64,000 bases of DNA from Bradyrhizobium sp. 200 (GTDB taxonomy: Bacteria; Pseudomonadota; Alphaproteobacteria; Rhizobiales; Xanthobacteraceae): positions 992,001 to 1,056,000 of the forward strand of contig NZ_CP064689.1 of assembly GCF_023100945.1 (NCBI RefSeq), given 5' to 3'. The position numbers and the translations under genes were made by a program. The notes below the pieces were generated by a model. It saw only the letters and a list, made by a program, of their open reading frames with translations. It had not been told where the DNA came from and ran no database searches. This document shows positions 19,685 through 27,815 of the stretch, piece by piece (position 1 is the first letter of the stretch; each line of letters starts with the position of its first letter).

Positions 19685-20188
19685 ATGTCGCTCAAGTTCC
19701 AGCGTATTCGCGCAGCCGCGCGTTTTGGATTGCGTTCCCTTGCCGCAGGAATCCTGCTGTGGCCGGCCGTCTGCCTGGCCGCGTCCGATCCCGACCGTAT
19801 CGCCGTCTATGTCGACCAGGCGAAGCTCGTGAAGCTTCCTGCCAAGGTCTCCACCATCGTGGTCGGAAACCCGCTGATTGCGGACGTGACCCTGCAGAGC
19901 GGCGGCATCGTCGTCGTCACCGGCAAGGGCTACGGCGCGACCAATTTCATCGCCATGGACCGCAACGGCGAAGTGCTGGTGGACCGCCAGATCCAGGTCG
20001 AAGGACCGACCGATCAGCTCGTCACCGTCTATCGCGGCGTCGAACGGGAATCCTATAGCTGCATGCCGATCTGCCAGCGCCGCGTCACCCTCGGCGACGG
20101 CGAGAACTATTTCAAGGCGGCGATCGATCAGGCCGGCTCGCTTTCCAGCCAGGCCGCGGGCTCTGCGGCGGGCGGCGGCAGCAGGTGA
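19685..20188 (+). CDS. Pilus assembly N-terminal domain protein (secretin-N-like, no secretin)
   Basis: Exported protein of 167 residues. A signal peptide (cleaved near CLAASD) is followed by a domain like the N-terminal region of CpaC secretins (IAVYVDQAKLVKLPAKVSTI; GNPLIADVTLQSGGIVVVTG), but the secretin channel domain is absent. The two Cys in SYSCMPICQ could form a disulfide. Proximity to tadE/tadG supports a role in the Tad system as a periplasmic partner. Start ATG at 19685. Confidence 0.82.
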   Translation: MSLKFQRIRAAARFGLRSLAAGILLWPAVCLAASDPDRIAVYVDQAKLVKLPAKVSTIVVGNPLIADVTLQSGGIVVVTGKGYGATNFIAMDRNGEVLVDRQIQVEGPTDQLVTVYRGVERESYSCMPICQRRVTLGDGENYFKAAIDQAGSLSSQAAGSAAGGGSR

Positions 20189-20368
20189 GCCGACCGTTGC
20201 GCAAGGCGCCCGCCGGCTGCATCCGGCGGGTGGCATCGTCGGCTTCGCGGCACGGTTAATATCCGGTTGACGGCGCGGGCCGTTCTGTCTGGAACGGCCG
20301 AAACAATTCAACAATCAGTTTCGGCTAGGTTTTTGCGGCAATTCCCCTCGCGTTCTGAGGTTCCCTCG

Positions 20369-20929
20369 ATGCCGCCTTCCACAGCTCCCAAGACCAACAT
20401 CCTGCGCCGGTTTCGTCGCAACCGAAAGGGCGCGGCCGCCGTCGAGTTCGCGCTGGTTGCGCCGATCTTCTTCGCCGTTCTGTTCGCGATCATCGAGCTG
20501 GCGCTGGTGTTCTTTGCCAGCCAGATCCTCGAGACCGTAACGCAGGACTCGGCGCGCCTGATCATGACCGGCCAGGCGCAGAATACCAAGTTGACCAAGG
20601 AGCAGTTCAAGACCGCCGTTTGCGCCAGGCTCGTCACGATGTTCGATTGCGCAAACGGTGTCTCGATCGACGTGCGGAGCTATCCGGCGTTCGCCGGTGT
20701 GAACATCGCCGAACCGATCGATTCCGCGAAGGTCTACATCGACGATACGAAGTATTGTCCCGGCAAGGATGGTGATGTCGTCGTGGTGCGGCTGTTCTAT
20801 CCATGGCCGATATTCGTCACCGGGCTTGGCCTCAATCTGACGAACCTGGCCAGCGGCAAGCGTCTTCTGACCGCCACCGCTGCTTTCCAAAACGAGCCGT
20901 TTGCTGACATCGGTACCACCTGCTCATGA
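20369..20929 (+). CDS. tadE: TadE-type pseudopilin
   Basis: Membrane-anchored pseudopilin of 186 residues. The N-terminal basic stretch RRFRRNRKGAAAVEFALVAP carries the TadE processing motif with the conserved Glu, followed by a hydrophobic helix (IFFAVLFAIIELALVFFASQ) and an exported domain with four or more Cys. The ATG at 20369 is chosen over an upstream GTG/TTG extension with no recognisable content. Its stop overlaps the ATG of the next gene (ATGA). Confidence 0.88.
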   Translation: MPPSTAPKTNILRRFRRNRKGAAAVEFALVAPIFFAVLFAIIELALVFFASQILETVTQDSARLIMTGQAQNTKLTKEQFKTAVCARLVTMFDCANGVSIDVRSYPAFAGVNIAEPIDSAKVYIDDTKYCPGKDGDVVVVRLFYPWPIFVTGLGLNLTNLASGKRLLTATAAFQNEPFADIGTTCS

Positions 20930-21528
20930 GCGCTTCAATGAAAACGAAAATGCCGTCATCGATTTGGTTGTTGCGCCTGCGACGCCACGTTGCCGCTCTG
21001 CGCAGAAACAACAGCGGTCTCGCAGCGGTCGAATTCGCCATGATCATCCCGCTCATGGCCATGATGCTCGTTGGAACCAACGAGTTCTCGGCCGGCGTCG
21101 CCGTCGACCGCAAGGTGACGATAATGGCGCGCACGCTGTCGGACCTGACGTCGCAGAACACCGACGTCACCGACGACAAGCTGACCAACTTCTTCAATGC
21201 CGGCAAGGTGATCATGACGCCCTATTCGTCGACGCCGGTGCAGAGCACGATCACGGAACTCTATATCAACCCCGACTCGCTGACGGCGCGGGTGCAGTGG
21301 AGCAAGGGGACCGAAGCGCATGCGGCGGGCGACGTCATTGAGATCCCGGCTGCGCTCAAGGTCGGCGGCACCTACCTGATCTACACCGAGGTCAAGTACA
21401 AATACGTGCCGAGCGTCGCCTGGTTCATCGACAAGACGAGCGGCATCACGCTGAGCGACGTCTCCTATACCCGTCCGCGCCAGGGGCTTTGCGTGATGTA
21501 CAAGACGTCGGAGTGCACCAAGTCGTGA
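20926..21528 (+). CDS. TadE/TadG-type pseudopilin
   Basis: Second pseudopilin, 200 residues, same layout: RRNNSGLAAVEFAMIIPLMA at the N terminus with the conserved Glu, a hydrophobic helix, then an exported domain ending with CVMYKTSECTKS. It is shorter than classical TadG (which has a VWA domain), so TadE-like or TadF-like is equally possible. It is translationally coupled to the gene before it, and a strong terminator follows. Confidence 0.85.
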   Translation: MSASMKTKMPSSIWLLRLRRHVAALRRNNSGLAAVEFAMIIPLMAMMLVGTNEFSAGVAVDRKVTIMARTLSDLTSQNTDVTDDKLTNFFNAGKVIMTPYSSTPVQSTITELYINPDSLTARVQWSKGTEAHAAGDVIEIPAALKVGGTYLIYTEVKYKYVPSVAWFIDKTSGITLSDVSYTRPRQGLCVMYKTSECTKS

Positions 21529-21574
21529 GGCGACCGCGCCTGACCGGCCGAATGCAAGGAAAATGAAGGCATAA

Positions 21575-21606
21575 GAAAAAGGCCGCGCCATGGGCGCGGC
21601 CTTTTG
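21575..21606. terminator. Bidirectional terminator between pseudopilin gene and cspA
   Basis: AAAAAGGCCGCGCC-ATG-GGCGCGGCCTTTT: nine-base GC stem, three-base loop, with A run on one side and T run on the other. It serves the plus-strand pseudopilin gene and the convergent minus-strand cold shock gene. Confidence 0.9.
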
Positions 21607-21659
21607 GTTTTATTCGGTGGTGATCTTCGGGACGCCGTCGCGCGCGTCCCGAAAACCTC

Positions 21660-21872
21660 TTATCCGGCGGCGCGCAGATTGTCGGCCGAAGATTTGCCAG
21701 AGCGGCGATCTGCCACGATTTCGTAGGAGATCTTCTGGCCTTCACGCAGCGTTCCAAGGCCGGCACGCTCGACAGCGCTGATGTGCACGAACACGTCATT
21801 GCCGCCGTCATCCGGCTGGATGAAGCCATAGCCCTTGGTTGCGTTAAACCACTTCACGGTTCCCATGCTCAC
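21660..21872 (-). CDS. cspA: Cold shock domain protein
   Basis: Single-stranded nucleic acid binding OB-fold protein, 70 residues. RNP1-like KGYGFIQP and RNP2-like VFVHIS motifs are intact, and the N terminus [11 protein letters not shown] is canonical. A GTG at 21872 has AAGGGA eight bases before it, whereas the ATG at 21866 is too far from it, so GTG is preferred. A leader of more than 100 bases is likely upstream, as is common for csp genes. Confidence 0.93.
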   Translation of the reverse strand: MSMGTVKWFNATKGYGFIQPDDGGNDVFVHISAVERAGLGTLREGQKISYEIVADRRSGKSSADNLRAAG

Positions 21873-22141
21873 GGGGGTAGTCCCTTCTCAGATATACAAG
21901 TCGTAGCCCACCTCTCGATGGGCTGGTGAGATCGAATTTTTGGAAGGGTCGTCAGCGTCTAAACCGGCTGTACCGGTGGATAGCTAATGTCGTCCGGCCG
22001 AAAATCGATGCCTAATATTATTCGATTGCATCGTTCAAAACAATCCTGACGTGCACGATTTTTTGATTCGGCCGGCCAGCCGGCCGCATTCGCGCGCGAT
22101 ATGAGCGTATCGGGCGCGTTTTCGCGGAGGCTACGGGTACG

Positions 22142-22429
22142 TTACCGGCGGCGGAACTGACCGCCGCGCGGCGGCCCGCCACGCGGGGCGCCGGGTGTCG
22201 ATGGACGCTCGTCCTTGTGACGGAAGATCAGGCGTCCTTTCTCCAGATCGTAGGGTGACATTTCGATCGTTACCCGATCGCCTGCGAGCGTCTTGATCCG
22301 GTTCTTCTTCATCTTGCCCGCGGTATAGGCAACAATCTCGTGTCCGGCATCGAGCTGCACGCGATAGCGCGCGTCGGGGAGGATTTCGGTCACCAGTCCT
22401 TCGAACTGGATCAGCTCTTCTTTAGCCAT
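22142..22429 (-). CDS. infA: Translation initiation factor IF-1 (with basic C-terminal tail)
   Basis: OB-fold S1-type protein binding the ribosomal A site, 95 residues. The core matches IF-1 ([33 protein letters not shown]), but a C-terminal Gly/Arg/Pro-rich tail of about 20 residues ([14 protein letters not shown]) extends beyond the usual 72 residues. Alphaproteobacteria often have a second, standard infA elsewhere, so this may be an auxiliary form. It lies 23 bases downstream of the RNA helicase gene, so they are probably co-transcribed. Confidence 0.88.
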   Translation of the reverse strand: MAKEELIQFEGLVTEILPDARYRVQLDAGHEIVAYTAGKMKKNRIKTLAGDRVTIEMSPYDLEKGRLIFRHKDERPSTPGAPRGGPPRGGQFRRR

Positions 22430-22452
22430 GGTGGTCTCCAGGTCGATCGAGG

Positions 22453-23964
22453 CTAGCGCTGCGGTCGGTGGGTACGGTTGGGTTGAGTATTCGGACGGCT
22501 CTCGCGATGCAAGAAGGCGACGCCCTGAATGCCCTCACTTTTCCCGCCTTGGCTCTTCCCGGCCTGCTGCGCCGGACGCGGCTGTTCGTGCCGGTTCGAC
22601 TGCGCCGCGGCATTATTACCACCACCGCGGCGGGGACGGCGAGGGCCTTTTGATCCTGGTGCCGATTCATGTCCACGGGATTCGTGCCCACGGGATTCGT
22701 GACTTCTGGATTCATGCCCCCTGGAGTCATGTCCTCGGGGGTCCTGTGACCGGGCGGTGTGGGCACGCGGTGCGGACCGTCCGCCGCGGTGCTGTGCGGG
22801 GCGCTGGGCTGCCGGCGCGGCGTCGCTTCTGCCGGGCGTGCGGCGGTCCTCCCGCGGCAGTGCAATACGAATGAGCCGCTCGATGTCGCGCAGATAGCCC
22901 ATCTCCTCGGCGCCCGCGATCAGCGAGATGGCGACGCCCTCGGCGCCGGCACGCGCGGTGCGGCCGATGCGGTGCACATAGGTCTCGGGCACGTTGGGCA
23001 GGTCGTAATTCACGACATGGCTGATGCCGTCGACGTCGATGCCGCGGGCGGCGATGTCGGTCGCGACCAGGGTGCGGATCTCGCCGGTGCGAAACGCCGC
23101 CAGCACGCGCTCGCGGTGGTTCTGCGACTTATTGCCGTGGATGGCGTTGGCTTCGATACCGGCCTTGGCCAGCACCTTCACCACCTTGTCGGCGCCGTGC
23201 TTGGTGCGGGTAAACACCAGCGCGCGGTCGACCGGTTCCTGCTTCAGAAGCTGCGCCAGCACCGCCGGTTTGGCGGCGAAATCGACCTGGATGATGCGCT
23301 GGGTGATGCGGTCGGCGGTTGCGGCCACTGGCGTCACCGCCACGCGGGCGGGGTCGCGCAGCATGGCTTCGGCGAGTTCCGCAATGTCCTTCGGCATGGT
23401 GGCCGAGAAGAACAGCGTTTGACGCTTGATCGGCAGCTTGGCGACGACTTTGCGGATGTCGTTGATGAAGCCCATGTCGAGCATGCGGTCGGCCTCATCG
23501 AGCACGAGGAACTCTACCTGGTTAAGCTTCAGCCCGTTGCTCTGGACGAGGTCGAGCAGACGGCCGGGGGTCGCCACCATCACTTCGACACCCTGCATCA
23601 CCGAGCGGACCTGGCGGCCCATCGGCACACCGCCGATCGCCAGCGCCGAGCTCAGGCGGATATGGCGGCCATAGGCGTTGAAGCTGTCGAGGATCTGGCC
23701 CGACAATTCGCGGGTGGGCGAGAGCACCAGCACGCGGCAGCTCTTCGGCTGCGGCCGGATGCGGTTCTCCAGAATGCGGTGCAGGATCGGCAGCGCAAAG
23801 GCTGCGGTCTTGCCGGTGCCGGTCTGGGCGATGCCGACCACGTCACGGCCGGTCAGTGCGATGGGGATGGTCTGGGCCTGGATAGGCGTGGGCGTGTGGT
23901 AATTTTCTTCCTTGAGCGCACGCGAGATGGGATCGGCAAGGCCGAAATCCTGAAAGGAGGTCAA
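22453..23964 (-). CDS. DEAD-box RNA helicase (RhlE type)
   Basis: ATP-dependent RNA helicase. All core motifs are visible: Q motif ([16 protein letters not shown]), I (AQTGTGKT), Ia (PTRELSGQ), II (DEAD), III (SAT) and VI ([10 protein letters not shown]). The C-terminal 110 residues are disordered and basic, with a RGHES-type five-residue repeat and a [11 protein letters not shown] stretch. Start: a TTG at 23964 gives the standard [14 protein letters not shown] terminus with GGAAAG upstream; the longer frame to 24081 adds 39 residues of unlikely composition. Head of an operon with infA, consistent with cold or RNA-structure adaptation. Confidence 0.88.
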   Translation of the reverse strand: MTSFQDFGLADPISRALKEENYHTPTPIQAQTIPIALTGRDVVGIAQTGTGKTAAFALPILHRILENRIRPQPKSCRVLVLSPTRELSGQILDSFNAYGRHIRLSSALAIGGVPMGRQVRSVMQGVEVMVATPGRLLDLVQSNGLKLNQVEFLVLDEADRMLDMGFINDIRKVVAKLPIKRQTLFFSATMPKDIAELAEAMLRDPARVAVTPVAATADRITQRIIQVDFAAKPAVLAQLLKQEPVDRALVFTRTKHGADKVVKVLAKAGIEANAIHGNKSQNHRERVLAAFRTGEIRTLVATDIAARGIDVDGISHVVNYDLPNVPETYVHRIGRTARAGAEGVAISLIAGAEEMGYLRDIERLIRIALPREDRRTPGRSDAAPAAQRPAQHRGGRSAPRAHTARSQDPRGHDSRGHESRSHESRGHESRGHESAPGSKGPRRPRRGGGNNAAAQSNRHEQPRPAQQAGKSQGGKSEGIQGVAFLHRESRPNTQPNRTHRPQR

Positions 23965-24439
23965 AAGAGGGTTCTTTCCATTAAAAAAGGCAGGCGCCCG
24001 GCTTCTATGGCCAGGAGCGCGCGAGTGTGTCTGAGACACCCGCGTGTTTGGGGCGTCGGTTTTGCTAGCTGAAGGGGGCAAGCCAGAAACCGCAAAACGG
24101 GATCAGAACACGCGGCTCGCAGGGACCTGATGATTCTCTAGGTCACGCGGATCATATGGAGCACTTGCACGGCGCTTTCAAGGCGAATTCCGCGCGTGTC
24201 GTTCGCGCGGTTAAGGAAACCCGCAAGCCAGACCGCGCCACGACGCCTGCTAGAAAATCCAAACGATCAAAATTCGTGCAAGAAATTTAGCCAAATTGCG
24301 GCATTTGCACAAAAAATAGATGGTTTGCCGAGGAAGCATACATTTTCGTAGTCTAAAAAATAAGCAGATTTGTCACCGCTGGTTTCTGCGCGCTCGGGAT
24401 TCAAAAGCGATTATAGGGACTTATGCCGATTTCGACCGA

Positions 24440-24454
24440 TGGCATGGTTCTTGC
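24440..24454 (+). promoter_or_regulatory. Sigma-54 (RpoN) type promoter of the urea operon
   Basis: TGGCATGGTTCTTGC matches the -24/-12 consensus TGGCAC(G)N4TTGC at all invariant GG and GC positions with the correct spacing. It is 73 bases before the urtA ATG, leaving a leader of about 60 bases. The rest of the 563-base gap (23965-24527) is AT-richer and holds GTGCAA (24276) and TTGCAC (24305) half-sites 23 bases apart, but no clear NtrC site. Nitrogen control of urea uptake through RpoN/NtrC is therefore likely. Confidence 0.75.
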
Positions 24455-24527
24455 GATTCCGTTAACGCAGGCGGCCGTGGGGCCGTTTCGGCAGCGTTTA
24501 ACGTCTGCGTCAGGGAGATGACACCTC

Positions 24528-25844
24528 ATGCTTACTCAATTGACTCACGATTTAACGACGATGAGCCGCCGTCGCTGGCTGGCGGCGACCGCCGGCCTGG
24601 TTTTGGGCCTGGCCACATTTTCAAACGCCAAGGCGCAGGAGACCATTAAGGTCGGCGTCCTGCACTCGCTCTCCGGCACCATGGCCATCAGCGAAACCAC
24701 GCTGAAGGACACCGTTCTCTTCCTGATCGACGAGCAGAACAAGAAGGGCGGCGTGCTCGGCAAGAAGCTCGAAGCCGTCGTCGTCGATCCCGCTTCGAAC
24801 TGGCCGCTGTTCGCGGAAAAGGCGCGCGAGCTGATCACCAAGGACAAGGTCTCGGTCGTGTTCGGCTGCTGGACCTCGGTGTCGCGCAAGTCCGTGCTCC
24901 CGGTATTCAAGGAGCTGAACTCGATCCTGTTCTACCCGGTGCAGTATGAGGGTGAAGAATCCGAACGCAACGTGTTCTACACCGGTGCGGCGCCGAACCA
25001 GCAGGCGATCCCCGCGGTCGACTACCTGATGAAGGACGAGAAGGTGAAGCGCTGGGTGCTGGCCGGCACCGACTACGTCTATCCGCGCACCACCAACAAG
25101 ATCCTCGAAGCCTACTTGAAGTCGAAGGGCGTCAAGCAGGAAGACATCATGATCAACTACACGCCGTTCGGTCACAGCGACTGGCAGACGATCGTGGCCG
25201 ACATCAAGAAGTTCGGCTCGGCCGGCAAGAAGACGGCCGTGGTCTCCACCATCAACGGCGACGCCAACGTTCCCTTCTACAAGGAGCTCGGCAACCAGGG
25301 CATCAAGGCGACCGACATTCCGGTTGTCGCGTTCTCGGTCGGTGAAGAAGAGCTCGCCGGCATCGACACCAAGCCGCTGCTCGGCCATCTCGCCGCCTGG
25401 AACTACTTCCAGTCGATCAAGGATCCCGGCAACGAGAAGTTCATCAAGGCCTGGCAGGCCTACACCAAGAATCCGAAGCGCGTGACCAACGACCCGATGG
25501 AAGCACACGTCATCGGCTTCGAAATGTGGGTCAAGGCGGTCGAGAAGGTGAAGTCGACCGATCCGGACAAGGTGATCGACGCGCTGCCCGGCATCGAAGC
25601 CAAGAACCTGACCGGCGGCACCTCCAAGATGCTTCCGAACCATCACATCACCAAACCGGTGTTCATTGGCGAAATCAAAGCCAACGGCCAGTTCGACGTG
25701 GTGTGGAAGACCCCGGGTCTCGTCGCCGGCGACGCATGGTCGAAGGAGCTCGATGGCTCCAAGGACCTGATCGGCGACTGGGTCGGCAAGAAGTGCGGCA
25801 ACTACAACACCAAGACCAACAAGTGCGGCGGTCAGGGCTCCTGA
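24528..25844 (+). CDS. urtA: Urea ABC transporter substrate-binding protein
   Basis: Periplasmic urea receptor of the branched-chain amino acid binding protein family, 438 residues. The N terminus has a Tat-like SRRRWL motif and a hydrophobic stretch ending in an Ala-rich cleavage region (SNAKAQE). The mature domain starts ETIKVGVLHSLSGTMAISET, the typical urea/amide receptor opening, and contains FYPVQYEGEESERNVFYTGA. First gene of the urt operon; repeats and a hairpin follow it. Confidence 0.95.
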   Translation: MLTQLTHDLTTMSRRRWLAATAGLVLGLATFSNAKAQETIKVGVLHSLSGTMAISETTLKDTVLFLIDEQNKKGGVLGKKLEAVVVDPASNWPLFAEKARELITKDKVSVVFGCWTSVSRKSVLPVFKELNSILFYPVQYEGEESERNVFYTGAAPNQQAIPAVDYLMKDEKVKRWVLAGTDYVYPRTTNKILEAYLKSKGVKQEDIMINYTPFGHSDWQTIVADIKKFGSAGKKTAVVSTINGDANVPFYKELGNQGIKATDIPVVAFSVGEEELAGIDTKPLLGHLAAWNYFQSIKDPGNEKFIKAWQAYTKNPKRVTNDPMEAHVIGFEMWVKAVEKVKSTDPDKVIDALPGIEAKNLTGGTSKMLPNHHITKPVFIGEIKANGQFDVVWKTPGLVAGDAWSKELDGSKDLIGDWVGKKCGNYNTKTNKCGGQGS

Positions 25845-25852
25845 TCCCGATC

Positions 25853-25926
25853 TGACAGGGTCATGATCCCGATCTGATCCGACAGGATCATGATCCCGAT
25901 CTGACCCGAAGGGATCACGATCTACC
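25853..25926 (+). repeat. Imperfect direct repeats after urtA
   Basis: GATCCCGATCTGA with minor variation occurs at about 25845, 25865 and 25891, linked by inverted ACAGG-GTCAT/ACAGGATCAT segments that can pair with one another. Together with the hairpin at 25972 it forms a structured urtA 3' end. Confidence 0.7.
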
Positions 25927-25971
25927 TGACGTAAGACAAAAAACTTCCAAGAGAACTTGAACTACAAGCAA

Positions 25972-26001
25972 GGAGAAGGCGGCGCTGCCGCCGCCTTCTC
26001 C
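25972..26001 (+). terminator. Strong hairpin between urtA and urtB
   Basis: GGAGAAGGCGGCG-CTGC-CGCCGCCTTCTCC is a perfect 13-bp stem with a 4-base loop. It lacks a T run, so it is more likely a partial terminator or a 3' stabiliser that keeps the binding-protein transcript more abundant than the permease genes. Confidence 0.75.
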
Positions 26002-26023
26002 CAACTCCTGCCGGGGTCGTATT

Positions 26024-27637
26024 GTGTCTGCCAATTTCCTCGACCGTCTTCGCGCGGTTTTGCTCGCACTCCTGTTGACGGCAGCTTTCGCCGTGCCGGC
26101 GCTGGCGGGCCCGTTCGAGGATGCGGTCGCCAAATTCGCCAATGACGATTTCTCCGACACCGACGAGGCGATCGGCGCGGTCGCCGTCTCGGGCAATCCG
26201 CTGGCCTTTCCCATCATCAGCGCGCTGCAGGACGGCCGGCTGTCGGCCGACCCTGATACCAAGAAGGTTTTCGTTACGGGGACCGACGGCAAGATCATCG
26301 ACGCCGCCACCGGCGCGGCCGTCGACAAGTTGCCCGACAATGCGGCCGCCGTCCGCCTCAACAACCGCCTGCGCCGCACCGTAGAAGCAGCCCTCGGCGG
26401 CCTGACGCTATTGTCGCCCGACCCCGCCAAGCGGATCGCCGCCGCGCAGTCGGTCTTCAAGAGCCATGAGGAGAGCGCACTTGCCGTCATCGACGGCGCG
26501 CTCGCCAAGGAAACCAACAAGGGTGCCAAGGCGGCCTTTACCGAGGCCCGCGCGGCGATCCTGCTCTACAAGCCTGACGCCACCGAGGTCGAAAAGCTGG
26601 AAGCCGTCGCCGTCGTCAAGGCGAAGGGCGACCAGGAGGCGATGGCGCTGCTGACCGGGCTCGGCAGCGACCTGCCGCCCAACGTCGCGCGCGCCGCAGC
26701 CAGCGCAATCGCCTCGATCCAGAGCAATCTTGCCATGTGGTCGATGGTGCAGAACGCCTGGTATGGCCTGTCGCTCGGCTCGGTGCTGCTGCTCGCCGCG
26801 ATCGGCCTTGCCATCACCTTCGGCGTCATGGGCGTCATCAACATGGCCCATGGCGAAATGGTGATGATCGGGGCCTACACCACGTTCGTGGTGCAGGAGG
26901 TCATTCGCACCCGTTATCCCGGCTTGTTCGATTATTCGCTGCTGATCGCAGTGCCGCTGGCGTTCCTGGTTGCGGGCGCGATCGGCATCCTGATCGAGCG
27001 CGGCATCATCCGCTTCCTTTATGGCCGCCCGCTGGAAACGCTGCTGGCGACCTGGGGCCTCTCGCTGGTGTTGCAGCAGGCGGTGCGCACCATGTTCGGT
27101 CCCACCAACCGCGAGGTCGGCAACCCCTCCTGGATGAGCGGCGCGTTCGAGCTCGGGCAGATCACCATCACCTATAACCGGCTCTGGATCCTCTGCTTCA
27201 CGCTTGCCGTGTTCGCCATCCTGCTCGCCATGCTGCGCTACACGGCGCTCGGGCTCGAGATGCGCGCGGTCACTCAAAATCGCCGCATGGCGGCCTCGAT
27301 GGGCATTGCCACCTCGCGAGTCGATGCGCTGACCTTCGGCCTCGGCTCCGGCATTGCCGGGATCGCCGGCGTGGCGCTGTCGCAGATCGACAATGTCAGC
27401 CCCAACCTCGGCCAGAGCTATATCATCGATTCGTTCATGGTCGTCGTGTTCGGCGGCGTCGGTAATCTCTGGGGCACGCTGGTCGGCGCCTTCACGCTCG
27501 GCATCGCCAACAAGTTCCTGGAGCCGGTGGCCGGCGCCGTCCTCGGCAAGATCGCCATTCTGGTGCTGATCATCCTGTTCATCCAGAAACGGCCGCGCGG
27601 CCTGTTCGCGCTCAAGGGCCGGGCGGTGGAAGCATGA
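26024..27637 (+). CDS. urtB: Urea ABC transporter permease UrtB
   Basis: LivH-type inner-membrane permease, 537 residues. A signal/anchor (ALLLTAAFAVPALAGPFED) is followed by a UrtB-specific extracytoplasmic domain of about 200 residues, then the permease domain with about eight helices from residue 240 (FGVMGVINMAHGEMVMIGAY). The start is a GTG at 26024. It follows urtA by about 180 bases and ends before a dispersed repeat. Confidence 0.94.
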   Translation: MSANFLDRLRAVLLALLLTAAFAVPALAGPFEDAVAKFANDDFSDTDEAIGAVAVSGNPLAFPIISALQDGRLSADPDTKKVFVTGTDGKIIDAATGAAVDKLPDNAAAVRLNNRLRRTVEAALGGLTLLSPDPAKRIAAAQSVFKSHEESALAVIDGALAKETNKGAKAAFTEARAAILLYKPDATEVEKLEAVAVVKAKGDQEAMALLTGLGSDLPPNVARAAASAIASIQSNLAMWSMVQNAWYGLSLGSVLLLAAIGLAITFGVMGVINMAHGEMVMIGAYTTFVVQEVIRTRYPGLFDYSLLIAVPLAFLVAGAIGILIERGIIRFLYGRPLETLLATWGLSLVLQQAVRTMFGPTNREVGNPSWMSGAFELGQITITYNRLWILCFTLAVFAILLAMLRYTALGLEMRAVTQNRRMAASMGIATSRVDALTFGLGSGIAGIAGVALSQIDNVSPNLGQSYIIDSFMVVVFGGVGNLWGTLVGAFTLGIANKFLEPVAGAVLGKIAILVLIILFIQKRPRGLFALKGRAVEA

Positions 27638-27662
27638 TCGTGGACTTTGCAATGAACGGCTA

Positions 27663-27810
27663 TCCTGGACGATGCCCCCTTACCTCTCCCGCTTGCGGGG
27701 GAGGTCGACGCGCTCGCCAGAGCGCGGCGGGTGGGGGTGCCTGCGCCGGGCGCTGGCGCTCGCGGAGAGACCCCCATCCCAACCCTCCCCCGCAAGCGGG
27801 AGAGGGAGCG
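27663..27810. repeat. Long dispersed inverted repeat between urtB and urtC
   Basis: The arms CTCTCCCGCTTGCGGGGGAG (27683-27702) and CTCCCCCGCAAGCGGGAGAG (about 27785-27804) are complementary over about 20 bases and flank a GC-rich centre. This repeat type is frequent in Bradyrhizobium. It sits inside the urt operon and ends a few bases before the urtC ribosome binding site. Confidence 0.8.
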
Positions 27811-27815
27811 AGAGC

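Noticed and set aside
24276..24310. GTGCAA and TTGCAC half-sites as an NtrC site upstream of urtA
   Set aside because: Spacing of 23 bases does not fit the NtrC consensus; left as an unassigned inverted repeat.
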